Assembly (NCBI GenBank): GCA_947003375.1
Contig: CAMQOJ010000262.1
Coordinates: 1 to 6,330 of the forward strand
Source of the DNA: an uncultured Lachnospiraceae bacterium
GTDB taxonomy: Bacteria > Bacillota > Clostridia > Lachnospirales > Lachnospiraceae
Reading direction: 5' to 3'
Length of the DNA: 6,330 nucleotides
Shown: in pieces, positions 1 to 5,767 of the stretch
Layout of the letters: each line of letters opens with the position of its first letter
How positions within the stretch are numbered: the stretch's first letter is position 1
Program-made: the position numbers and the translations under genes
The notes under the pieces: generated by a model
The model's input: only the letters and a program-made list of their open reading frames with translations
What the model was told of the DNA's origin: nothing
Databases searched by the model: none

Positions 1-5
1 GGATA

Positions 6-11
6 GAGGGA
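6..11 (+). promoter_or_regulatory. Ribosome binding site of fabD
   Basis: GAGGGA lies 5 nt before the ATG at 17 and fixes that start. Only 16 nt precede the gene in this window, so no promoter or upstream gene can be judged. In related operons the upstream neighbour is often fabK or acpP, but that is not visible here. Confidence 0.75.
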
Positions 12-16
12 TTGAA

Positions 17-928
17 ATGGGAAAGACAGCGTTTATTTTTCCGGGACAGGGAGCCCAGTATTGCGGGATGGGAAAGGATTTCTTCCAGGCCTTTCCCACA
101 GCCAGGAGCGTGTACGCCGCAGCCGGGGAGGCCGCGGGCCTGGACGTAGGGGAGCTCTGCTTTACGGAGAACGAGAGCCTGGATGTCACGGAATACACCC
201 AGATCGCCATGCTGGCCACGGAGGTGGCGATCCTGAAGGTACTGGAGGAGAAGGGCCTTCGGGCGGACTGCGCCGCGGGGCTGAGCCTGGGGGAGTACGG
301 GGCGCTGGCGGCTGCCGGGGTCATGGAGCTCGACCCGTTGTTCCGGCTGATCCGCTGCCGCGGCATCTTCATGCAGGAGGCCTATCCGGTGGGCGGCGCC
401 ATGGCGGCGGTGCTGGGGCTGGACGCTGACAGCATACGCAAGGTCTGCGCCGGGACTGCGGGAGTGGTGTCGATTGCAAACGACAACTGCCCGGGACAGA
501 TCGTCATCACAGGGGAGGCCCCTGCGGTGGAGGCGGCCTGCGAGACGCTGAAAGCGGCAGGCGCGAAGCGGTGCGTCCCCCTGAATGTCAGCGGCCCCTT
601 CCACTCCCCGCTCCTGGCGGAGGCCGGGAAGAAGCTGGCGGCGGAGCTGGAGGGTGTTTCCGTGCAAGCCCCCCGCATCCCCTATATCTGCAATGTGGAG
701 GCGGACTATGTGACGGACAGCGCCCGGATCAAGGAGCTGCTGGCCAGGCAGGTGTCCTCCACGGTGAGGTGGCGGGAGACCATGGAGCGGATGCTTGCGG
801 ACGGGGTGGACACCTTCGTGGAAATCGGGCCCGGGCGGACGCTGGCAGGATTCCTGCGGAAGATGAGCCGGGACGTGAAGGTGCTGAACGTGGCCAAGGT
901 GGAGGATCTGGACGCGGCGCTGGCCTAA
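17..928 (+). CDS. fabD: Malonyl-CoA:ACP transacylase (FabD)
   Basis: This cytosolic enzyme transfers malonyl from CoA to the phosphopantetheine of acyl carrier protein, supplying the extender unit for FabH and FabF. At 303 residues it has the usual FabD length (about 300-320). Visible motifs are the N-terminal GQGAQ (10-14), the nucleophile elbow GLSLGEY (88-94) with Ser90, the substrate-carboxylate Arg115 in CRGIFMQ, the active-site His196 in GPFHS (193-197), and the C-terminal EIGPGRTLAGFL (269-280). The residue before the nucleophile is Leu, where E. coli has His (GHSLGE). From family knowledge this GLSLGE form is common in streptococcal and clostridial FabD, so it is not a defect. The start is set by GAGGGA 5 nt upstream. 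It is the first gene of the cluster seen here, followed by a 168-nt spacer before fabG. Identification is secure. Confidence 0.97.
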   Translation: MGKTAFIFPGQGAQYCGMGKDFFQAFPTARSVYAAAGEAAGLDVGELCFTENESLDVTEYTQIAMLATEVAILKVLEEKGLRADCAAGLSLGEYGALAAAGVMELDPLFRLIRCRGIFMQEAYPVGGAMAAVLGLDADSIRKVCAGTAGVVSIANDNCPGQIVITGEAPAVEAACETLKAAGAKRCVPLNVSGPFHSPLLAEAGKKLAAELEGVSVQAPRIPYICNVEADYVTDSARIKELLARQVSSTVRWRETMERMLADGVDTFVEIGPGRTLAGFLRKMSRDVKVLNVAKVEDLDAALA

Positions 929-945
929 GGGGCCGGCAAAGGCGG

Positions 946-959
946 AGGGCATCTGCCCT
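946..959 (+). other. Small hairpin in fabD-fabG spacer
   Basis: AGGGC (946-950) and GCCCT (955-959) are perfectly complementary around the loop ATCT, 18 nt after the fabD stop. No U-run follows, so it is not a standard intrinsic terminator. It is the first of three predicted hairpins in this spacer. A 5-bp stem could arise by chance in GC-rich DNA. Confidence 0.35.
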
Positions 960-961
960 GA

Positions 962-1000
962 CCGGATTCCAGCTGCCTGGCTCATGGGACGGGAATACGG
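962..1000 (+). other. Imperfect hairpin in fabD-fabG spacer
   Basis: CCGGATTCC (962-970) pairs with GGAATACGG (992-1000) at 8 of 9 positions around a 21-nt loop. It has no U-tract and so is not a terminator. It may stabilise or mark for processing the fabD-fabG mRNA junction, but that role is inference. No start codon with a convincing ribosome binding site and no gene-like reading frame was seen in 929-1096. Confidence 0.35.
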
Positions 1001-1044
1001 AGGGCGTTTCGGGCGCAGCAGCGTTTCCAAGGGACATAAAAGCG

Positions 1045-1077
1045 GCCCGGGCCGTCGGGTAGGACCGGCGGCCGGGC
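1045..1077 (+). other. GC-rich hairpin before fabG
   Basis: A 9-bp stem (1050-1058 with 1065-1073, one G.U pair) closes a 6-nt loop GTAGGA. It extends by four more pairs (1045-1048 with 1074-1077) past one bulged G at 1049. It ends 5 nt before the fabG ribosome binding site (GAGGGA, 1083-1088). The stem is nearly all G/C and should be stable, but no U-run follows. It could be an mRNA-stabilising or processing structure, or a translation-modulating leader element; the sequence alone does not decide. Confidence 0.5.
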
Positions 1078-1096
1078 AGAATGAGGGACAGAGAAA

Positions 1097-1867
1097 ATGG
1101 TAGAAGAAAAGATTCCGGCTTCCGGCAGGGAGCTGGCAGGCAAGGTGGCCCTGGTGACGGGAGCCAGCCGGGGCATCGGCAGGGCCATCGCGCTCACGCT
1201 GGCCGGACAGGGAGCCACGGTGCTGGTGAATTACAATGGATCCAAACAGAGCGCCCTGGAGGTGGTGTCGCAGATCGAGGCGGCGGGCGGGGCGGCCCGG
1301 GCCATAGGCTGCGACGTGTCCGACTTCGGGGCCTGCGGCCGGATGGTGGAGGAAATCGTGGCGGACTACGGACATGTGGACATCCTGGTGAACAATGCCG
1401 GGGTGACAAGGGACAATCTGGTGGCGCGCATGTCCGAGGAGGACTACGACCATGTAATGGACATCAATCTGAAAGGCGCGTTCCACACCATCCGCCATCT
1501 GACCAGATATTTCCTGAAACAGAGAAAGGGCAAGATCGTCAACATCTCCTCCGTGTCCGGCGTGGCTGGAAATGCGGGCCAGGCCAACTACGCCGCGTCC
1601 AAGGCGGGGCTGATCGGGCTGACGAAGAGCGTGGCCAAGGAGCTGGCGGGCAGGAACATCTGCGTCAACGCCGTGGCGCCGGGCTTCATCGAGACGGAGA
1701 TGACCCAGGCTCTGCCCCAGAAGGCAAGGGAGGCGGCAGTGGCCTCGATTCCCATGGGCAGGATGGGAAGCCCCCGGGACGTGGCCGAGCTGGTGGCCTT
1801 TTTGGCAGGGGACAGGTCGGACTATATCACCGGGCAGGTCATATGCGTGGACGGCGGGATGGTGTGA
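1097..1867 (+). CDS. fabG: 3-oxoacyl-ACP reductase (FabG)
   Basis: This short-chain dehydrogenase reduces 3-ketoacyl-ACP to (R)-3-hydroxyacyl-ACP with NADPH, the first reduction in each elongation cycle. The 256 residues carry the nucleotide-binding glycine motif TGASRGIG (21-28), CDVSD (72-76), NNAG (99-102), and the catalytic set Asn124, Ser152, Tyr165 and Lys169 (YAASK, 165-169). PGFIETEMT (195-203) and the C-terminal VDGGM follow the FabG pattern. It is about 10 residues longer than typical FabG (244-248) because of an N-terminal tail, residues 1-14, before the first Rossmann strand. No other Met lies before the glycine motif, and GAGGGA at 1083-1088 stands 8 nt upstream, so the start is well supported. 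Many SDR enzymes share this fold; the position between fabD and fabF makes the FabG call firm. Confidence 0.96.
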   Translation: MVEEKIPASGRELAGKVALVTGASRGIGRAIALTLAGQGATVLVNYNGSKQSALEVVSQIEAAGGAARAIGCDVSDFGACGRMVEEIVADYGHVDILVNNAGVTRDNLVARMSEEDYDHVMDINLKGAFHTIRHLTRYFLKQRKGKIVNISSVSGVAGNAGQANYAASKAGLIGLTKSVAKELAGRNICVNAVAPGFIETEMTQALPQKAREAAVASIPMGRMGSPRDVAELVAFLAGDRSDYITGQVICVDGGMV

Positions 1868-1875
1868 GGAGAAGT

Positions 1876-1916
1876 CCTGAGCCACAGAAGGCCCGCTGAG
1901 GGCTTTCGGACTCAGG
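1876..1916 (+). other. Hairpin in fabG-fabF spacer
   Basis: CCTGAG (1876-1881) pairs perfectly with CTCAGG (1911-1916). Inside it, GAAGGCCC (1887-1894) pairs with GGGCTTTC (1900-1907) with one G.U pair around the loop GCTGA. The two stems are joined by a small asymmetric internal loop. It begins 8 nt after the fabG stop and lies 17 nt before the fabF ribosome binding site. GCGTGTTATCG follows rather than a U-run, so it is not a clear terminator. It may protect or process the transcript between fabG and fabF. Confidence 0.5.
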
Positions 1917-1945
1917 GCGTGTTATCGTGATTTGGAGGGTATGGC

Positions 1946-3178
1946 ATGAGGAGAAGAGTAGTAGTGACAGGGATGGGGGCCATCACCCCTATCGGCAATG
2001 GCGTGGAGAACTTCTGGCAGGGTATCCGGCAGGAGCGCATCGGCTTCGGGCCCATTACCAGGTTCGACGCCGGGGGCTATAAATGCAGCCTGGCGGCGGA
2101 GGTGAAGGACTTCGATCCGGAGCGCTATATGGACAAGAAAGCGGCCAGGCGTATGGAGCTTTTCTGCCAGTACGCGGTGGCGGCGGCAGGGGAGGCCCTG
2201 GCGGACGCGGCGCTGGACATGGAGAAGGAGGACGCCTACCGGGTGGGATGCTTCGTGGGCAGCGGCGTGGGCAGCTTGCAGGCCATGGAGCGGGAGTGCG
2301 GCAGGCTTTCCGAGAAAGGCCCCTCCAGGGTGGGCCCTCTGTTCGTGCCGCTGATGATATCCAACATGGCGGCGGGCAATGTGAGCATCGCCTACGGCCT
2401 GAAGGGCAAGAGCCTGAATGTGGCCACGGCCTGCGCCACGGGCACCAATTCCATCGGGGAGGCCTTCCGCTCCATCCAGTACGGGGAGACGGACGCCTGC
2501 GTGGCCGGGGGGACCGAGGCGGCGGTATGTCCGATCGGAATCGCCGGGTTTGCCGCGCTGAACGCCCTGTCCGCCAGCACGGATCCCCAGAGATGCTCCA
2601 TCCCCTTCGACAGGGACAGGAGCGGCTTCGTCATGGGCGAGGGCGCGGGCATCGTGGTGCTGGAGGAGCTGGAGCACGCAAGGAGGAGAGGCGCGCGGAT
2701 CTACGCGGAGGTGCTGGGATACGGCTGCACATCCGACGCGTACCACATCACTTCCCCCGCCGAGGACGGCGCGGGCGCGGCAGCGGCCATGAAGAACGCC
2801 CTGGCGGACGGCGGCGTGGAGCCCGGGGCGCTGGGCTATATCAATGCCCACGGCACTTCCACCCACCACAACGATCTCTTCGAGACCAGGGCCATCAAGC
2901 TCGCCTTCGGTGACCACGCGAAGAGGCTCCGCATCAATTCCACCAAATCCATGATAGGCCATCTGCTGGGGGCCGCCGGGGCGGTGGAGTTCATCGCCTG
3001 CGTGAAGGAGATCCAGGAGGGATTCCTCCACAGGACAGTGGGCCTGCGGGAGACGGAGGAGGAGCTGGATCTGGATTACTGTATGGAGAGCCATGAGGAG
3101 GCGGTGCCCTATGCCCTCAGCAATTCCCTGGGCTTTGGAGGACACAATGCCAGCATCCTTTTGGGGAAAATGGAGTAG
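1946..3178 (+). CDS. fabF: 3-oxoacyl-ACP synthase II (FabF)
   Basis: This elongating condensing enzyme joins acyl-ACP with malonyl-ACP and releases CO2. The 410-residue protein has the family's usual length. The catalytic Cys163 sits in ATACATGTNSIGEA, His302 in NAHGTST (300-306), Lys334 in NSTKSMIGH and His339 in the same stretch. The acyl-gate loop GFGGHN (396-401) contains Phe397. This Cys-His-His set plus Lys separates it from FabH-type synthases. The start at 1946 is preceded by GGAGGG (1934-1939) at 6-nt spacing. An earlier ATG at 1941 reads only ATG GCA TGA and is discounted. In Firmicutes with one long-chain condensing enzyme FabF covers both FabB and FabF roles, which may apply here but cannot be told from this window. 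The stop TAG at 3176-3178 overlaps the fabZ ribosome binding site, so fabF and fabZ are probably translationally coupled. Confidence 0.97.
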   Translation: MRRRVVVTGMGAITPIGNGVENFWQGIRQERIGFGPITRFDAGGYKCSLAAEVKDFDPERYMDKKAARRMELFCQYAVAAAGEALADAALDMEKEDAYRVGCFVGSGVGSLQAMERECGRLSEKGPSRVGPLFVPLMISNMAAGNVSIAYGLKGKSLNVATACATGTNSIGEAFRSIQYGETDACVAGGTEAAVCPIGIAGFAALNALSASTDPQRCSIPFDRDRSGFVMGEGAGIVVLEELEHARRRGARIYAEVLGYGCTSDAYHITSPAEDGAGAAAAMKNALADGGVEPGALGYINAHGTSTHHNDLFETRAIKLAFGDHAKRLRINSTKSMIGHLLGAAGAVEFIACVKEIQEGFLHRTVGLRETEEELDLDYCMESHEEAVPYALSNSLGFGGHNASILLGKME

Positions 3179-3192
3179 GAGGAGATTGCGTC

Positions 3193-3627
3193 ATGTCATT
3201 GTTAACCGCAAAGGAGATCATGGAGATCATACCCCATCGCTATCCCTTTTTGCTGATAGATACCATTGAAGAGCTGGAAGCGGGCACCCGTGCGGTGGGC
3301 CGAAAGTGCGTCAGCATGAACGAGCCTTTTTTCCAGGGACATTTCCCGGGGAATCCGGTGATGCCGGGGGCATTGATTGTGGAGGCCATGGCCCAGACAG
3401 GAGCGGTGGCCATGCTGTCCGTCCCGCAGTGGAAGGGGAAGACGGCGTATTTCGCGGGGATAGACAAGGCGAAATTCCGCAGGAAGGTGATTCCCGGGGA
3501 TGTATTGACACTGGAGGCCAGGGTCGTCAAGTGCAAGGGCCCCCTGGGCATCAGCGAGGCGGTGGCCACGGTGGACGGCAAGGTGGTGGCCCAGGCCCAG
3601 CTCACATTCGCAATCGGGGCGGAGTGA
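3193..3627 (+). CDS. fabZ: 3-hydroxyacyl-ACP dehydratase (FabZ)
   Basis: This hot-dog-fold enzyme removes water from (R)-3-hydroxyacyl-ACP to give trans-2-enoyl-ACP. The 144 residues match the family length. The signature GHFPGNPVMPGALIVEAMAQ (49-68) supplies the catalytic His50 and Glu64, and the N-terminal IIPHRYPFLLID (12-23) is typical. The start is 14 nt after the fabF stop with AGGAGGAG (3177-3184) at 8-nt spacing. The family also includes FabN-type dehydratase/isomerases that make unsaturated acids. Sequence alone does not exclude this, and no fabM or fabA is present in the window. In many Firmicute clusters accB precedes fabZ and accC follows it; neither is here. The TGA stop at 3625-3627 falls at the left edge of an intergenic repeat, whose copy before fabH also reads TGAGCCG. 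Confidence 0.96.
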   Translation: MSLLTAKEIMEIIPHRYPFLLIDTIEELEAGTRAVGRKCVSMNEPFFQGHFPGNPVMPGALIVEAMAQTGAVAMLSVPQWKGKTAYFAGIDKAKFRRKVIPGDVLTLEARVVKCKGPLGISEAVATVDGKVVAQAQLTFAIGAE

Positions 3628-3647
3628 GCCGCCGCGCAGTATAAATT

Positions 3648-3738
3648 GGTAAAGTGGCGAAGGCGCACGAGAGGAATTTTCATACGTGCATTTTCGGATG
3701 AAAATTCCTCTCCCAAATGTGCGTCGAGTGACTTTACC
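3648..3738 (+). repeat. Palindromic intergenic repeat, copy A (bulged hairpin)
   Basis: The region folds as a long interrupted hairpin. The outer stem is GGTAAAGT (3648-3655) with ACTTTACC (3731-3738). The middle stem is GGCGCAC (3662-3668) with GTGCGTC (3719-3725), including one G.U pair. The inner stem is a perfect 15 bp, GAGAGGAATTTTCAT (3669-3683) with 3698-3712, around a 14-nt loop. Six unpaired bases CCAAAT (3713-3718) bulge on the 3' side between the inner and middle stems. The same architecture recurs before fabH at 5704-5767. No U-run follows, so it is not a canonical terminator. It occupies the place where accC normally sits between fabZ and accD. It resembles small miniature-inverted-repeat or RNA-hairpin intergenic repeats; no family name can be assigned from the sequence. 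Confidence 0.85.
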
Positions 3739-3746
3739 CTTTAGAG

Positions 3747-3773
3747 CCGTCGCGCAGCGACTATAATAGGAGG
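3747..3773 (+). promoter_or_regulatory. Repeat 3' module with hairpin and accDA ribosome binding site
   Basis: CCGTCGCGCAGCGACT (3747-3762) contains a perfect 5-bp hairpin GTCGC-GCA-GCGAC. Then ATAATAGGAGG follows, with AGGAGG (3768-3773) 7 nt before the accDA start at 3781. The same module, identical over 16 nt and then close through TAATAGGAG, precedes fabH at 5791-5816. A degenerate relative, GCCGCCGCGCAGTATAAAT, lies at the left edge of the spacer (3629-3646). The ribosome binding site therefore appears to be part of, or joined to, the repeat. Confidence 0.7.
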
Positions 3774-3780
3774 ACTTAAA

Positions 3781-5619
3781 ATGGGCGGACTGTTCAGAAA
3801 GAAAGCATCGGATACAGAGGATAGGCTGCGGAGGAAACGGGTCACGTTTTTCGCCAGGCAGCGGAATCAGGAGGACAGCTCCGGCGGGCACCAGGCAGAA
3901 GGGGCCCAGGGGGCGTCCGAGCCCGCCGGCGAAATGAAAGCGGCGCAGGCGGATGCCAATGTCCGCTCCCAGGAAAAGGAAGCCTACATGATCCGCTGCC
4001 CCAAGTGCGGGAAGATGGTGAACCGGGACAGGGTGGCCAGGCGCAAGTACATCTGCTACGAGTGCGAGGGATACTTCCGGGTCAGGACCAACAACCGCAT
4101 CCGCATGGTGGCGGATCCCCATACCTTCCAGCCCTGGTTCACGGATATGCCGGTGAGAAACCCACTTTCCTACGAGGGATATGAGGAGAAACTCCGGGAG
4201 GCGAGGGAGAAGACCGGCCTGGAGGAAGCCTTCACCGTTGGGCAGTGCAAGGTCTTCGGCCAGGACATCGTGCTGGGCATCTGCGACTCCAGGTTCCTGA
4301 TGGCCAGCATGGGGCATGTGGTGGGGGAGAAGATCACCGCCGCCATCGAGCGGGCAGTGGAGCTTAGGCTGCCGGTGTTCTTCTTCTGCTGCTCCGGCGG
4401 GGCCAGGATGCAGGAGGGCATCATCTCCCTGATGCAGATGGCCAAGACCTCCGCGGCCATCCGGAAGCTGGACGAGGCCGGATTGCTGTACTGCACCATC
4501 CTCACAGACCCTACCATGGGCGGCGTCACGGCCAGCTTCGCCATGCTGGGGGACGTGGTCATGGCGGAGCCCGGGGCGCTGATCGGCTTCGCGGGGCCCA
4601 GGGTCATCCGCCAGACCATCGGCCAGGAGCTGCCGGAGGGCTTCCAGACGGCGGAATTTCTGGTGGAGCACGGCATCATAGACGGCATCGTGAAAAGGGA
4701 GGCGCTGAAGAAGACCCTGTATTTCCTGGTGAAGTCCCATCAGGGCAAGGAGGGTGAGTACGCTGACTTTACCGGGGGGAAGGACTTCCATTTCGTGCTG
4801 AACGAAGTGCTGAAGGAGCAGACCTGGAACGTGAAGCCCGCAGGCGCCTGGGAGAAGGTGAAGGCCGTCCGGAGGCTGGAGCGGGCCAGCGCTTGTGACT
4901 ACATGGCCAGCATCTTCGATAATTTCGTGGAGGCCCACGGGGACAGGAGCTTCCGGGACGACCCGGCCATCATCGGCGGGATCGGCTTTCTGGAGGGACA
5001 GCCGGTGACGGTGATCGCGGAGCATAAGGGCAAGGACGGAAAGGAGTGCCAGCGGCGCAATTACGGCATGCCCATGCCGGAGGGCTACCGCAAGGCCCTG
5101 CGACTGATGAAGCAGGCGGAGAAGTTCCACCGCCCCATCGTAAGCTTCATCAATACCTCCGGGGCCTACTGCGGCATCGAGGCGGAGGAGCGGGGCCAGG
5201 GCGAGGCCATCGCCCGCAACCTGCAGGAGATGTCCGCCCTGAAGGTGCCCGTGCTGTGCATCTTCATCGGCGAGGGCGGCAGCGGCGGCGCCCTGGCCAC
5301 GGCGGTGGGGAACGAGGTGTGGATGCTGGAGAATGCCACGTATTCCATCCTGTCCCCCGAGGGCTTTGCCTCCATCCTCTGGAAGGATTCCTCCAGGGCC
5401 CGGGAGGCCAGCGAGATCATGCGCATCACGGCCCAGGACCTGAAGCTCCTGCATGTGGTGGACAGGATCGTCCCGGAGTTCGGCGGGGCAGACAGCACCA
5501 CCGCGGAGGCCATCGGCGGCTACCTGAAGGAGCAGATCATGGCCTTCCTGCAGCGCTACCAGGGCCTGTCCGGCCAGGAAATCGCCGCCCAGCGCTACGA
5601 AAGATTCCGCAGATACTAA
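3781..5619 (+). CDS. accDA: Acetyl-CoA carboxylase carboxyltransferase, fused beta-alpha (AccD-AccA)
   Basis: This protein moves the carboxyl group from carboxybiotin on BCCP to acetyl-CoA, making malonyl-CoA. The usual two subunits are joined in one 612-residue chain. The beta half has a zinc ribbon, Cys73, Cys76, Cys92 and Cys95 (C-x2-C-x15-C-x2-C, the E. coli AccD spacing), then CCSGGARMQEG (203-213) and DPTMGGVTASFAMLGD (243-258). The alpha half runs from about 355 to the end, with HGDRSFRDD (386-394), SGAYCGIEAEERGQGEAIA (460-478) and GEGGSGGALA (497-506). It ends RYERFRRY and matches the short (about 255-residue) streptococcal type of AccA. The join is short, about residues 341-356. Residues about 25-68 are an unusual Glu/Ala/Gly/Ser/Gln-rich stretch before the zinc ribbon. 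Start: AGGAGG at 7-nt spacing. Its partners accB and accC are absent from the window. Intergenic repeats flank the gene on both sides. Confidence 0.96.
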   Translation: MGGLFRKKASDTEDRLRRKRVTFFARQRNQEDSSGGHQAEGAQGASEPAGEMKAAQADANVRSQEKEAYMIRCPKCGKMVNRDRVARRKYICYECEGYFRVRTNNRIRMVADPHTFQPWFTDMPVRNPLSYEGYEEKLREAREKTGLEEAFTVGQCKVFGQDIVLGICDSRFLMASMGHVVGEKITAAIERAVELRLPVFFFCCSGGARMQEGIISLMQMAKTSAAIRKLDEAGLLYCTILTDPTMGGVTASFAMLGDVVMAEPGALIGFAGPRVIRQTIGQELPEGFQTAEFLVEHGIIDGIVKREALKKTLYFLVKSHQGKEGEYADFTGGKDFHFVLNEVLKEQTWNVKPAGAWEKVKAVRRLERASACDYMASIFDNFVEAHGDRSFRDDPAIIGGIGFLEGQPVTVIAEHKGKDGKECQRRNYGMPMPEGYRKALRLMKQAEKFHRPIVSFINTSGAYCGIEAEERGQGEAIARNLQEMSALKVPVLCIFIGEGGSGGALATAVGNEVWMLENATYSILSPEGFASILWKDSSRAREASEIMRITAQDLKLLHVVDRIVPEFGGADSTTAEAIGGYLKEQIMAFLQRYQGLSGQEIAAQRYERFRRY

Positions 5620-5634
5620 AAACAGGGAGAGGCG

Positions 5635-5686
5635 CAGAAGTGAGCCGAGAGGCGAAGCCCTCTTCAGTGCCGTCGCGCAGCGACTT
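5635..5686 (+). repeat. 52-bp direct repeat, first copy
   Basis: This stretch from CAGAAGTGAGCC to GCGCAGCGACTT is identical base for base to 5756-5807, 121 bp downstream. It contains AGAGG...CCTCT, which can form a short stem around CGAAGC, and the perfect small hairpin GTCGC-GCA-GCGAC (5672-5684). It begins 15 nt after the accDA stop. Perfect identity implies a recent duplication or gene conversion. The two copies flank the palindromic hairpin before fabH. Confidence 0.9.
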
Positions 5687-5703
5687 ACGGGCGAAGACTC
5701 GAA

Positions 5704-5767
5704 GGCGCACGAGAGGAATCTTCATATGTTCACTTCCATATGAAGATTCCTCTCCCAGAAGTGAGCC
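5704..5767 (+). repeat. Palindromic intergenic repeat, copy B (bulged hairpin)
   Basis: The inner stem is a perfect 18 bp, GAGAGGAATCTTCATATG (5711-5728) with 5737-5754, around the loop TTCACTTC. Below it GGCGCAC (5704-5710) pairs with GTGAGCC (5761-5767) at 6 of 7 positions, leaving six bases CCAGAA (5755-5760) bulged on the 3' side. This matches copy A at 3662-3725 in stem order, bulge size and bulge position. The 5' arm CGAAGGCGCACGAGAGGAAT is identical in both copies, and inside the inner stem a T:A pair in A is C:G in B. No terminator-like U-run follows. Its 3' base stem overlaps the second 52-bp direct repeat. Confidence 0.85.

Noticed and set aside
88..94. Loss of the conserved residue before the FabD nucleophile (GLSLGE in place of GHSLGE), given in FabD residue numbers
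   Set aside because: Nucleophile Ser90, Arg115 and His196 are intact, and the Leu form is common in streptococcal and clostridial FabD, so it is not a sign of inactivity.
1081..1899. 272-codon plus-strand frame overlapping fabG
   Set aside because: It is a frame-shifted reading of fabG rich in Gly and Arg. Its ATG at 1081 lacks a good ribosome binding site, while the fabG frame has all catalytic motifs.
1922..3145. 407-codon minus-strand open frame opposite fabF
   Set aside because: It mirrors fabF almost exactly, has low-complexity His/Arg/Gly/Ala composition and no domain; it is a shadow of high-GC coding sequence.
3669..3712. Inner repeat stem as an intrinsic terminator
   Set aside because: The stem is followed by CCAAATGTGCG, not a U-run. 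The copy at 5711-5754 likewise lacks one, and both lie upstream of genes that appear to belong to the same cluster.
3762..3767. TATAAT resembling a perfect -10 promoter box before accDA
   Set aside because: It is only 1 nt from the AGGAGG site, so a transcript starting downstream would lose the ribosome binding site. No TTGACA-like -35 stands about 17 nt upstream, and the copy before fabH reads TTTAAT instead.
3628..3780. FapR or FabT operator sites controlling the cluster
   Set aside because: No match to the FapR palindrome (ATTAGTACCTAGTACTAAT-like) or the FabT AGTTTGA-type motif was seen in any spacer. Any such operator would more likely lie upstream of the window.
3202..5454. Very long open frame on the minus strand across fabZ and accDA (750 codons)
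   Set aside because: It lies antisense to two clear genes, crosses the intergenic repeat and has a His/Leu/Gly/Asp-rich composition with no recognisable domain. G/C-rich third positions on the + strand remove stop codons from the opposite frame.
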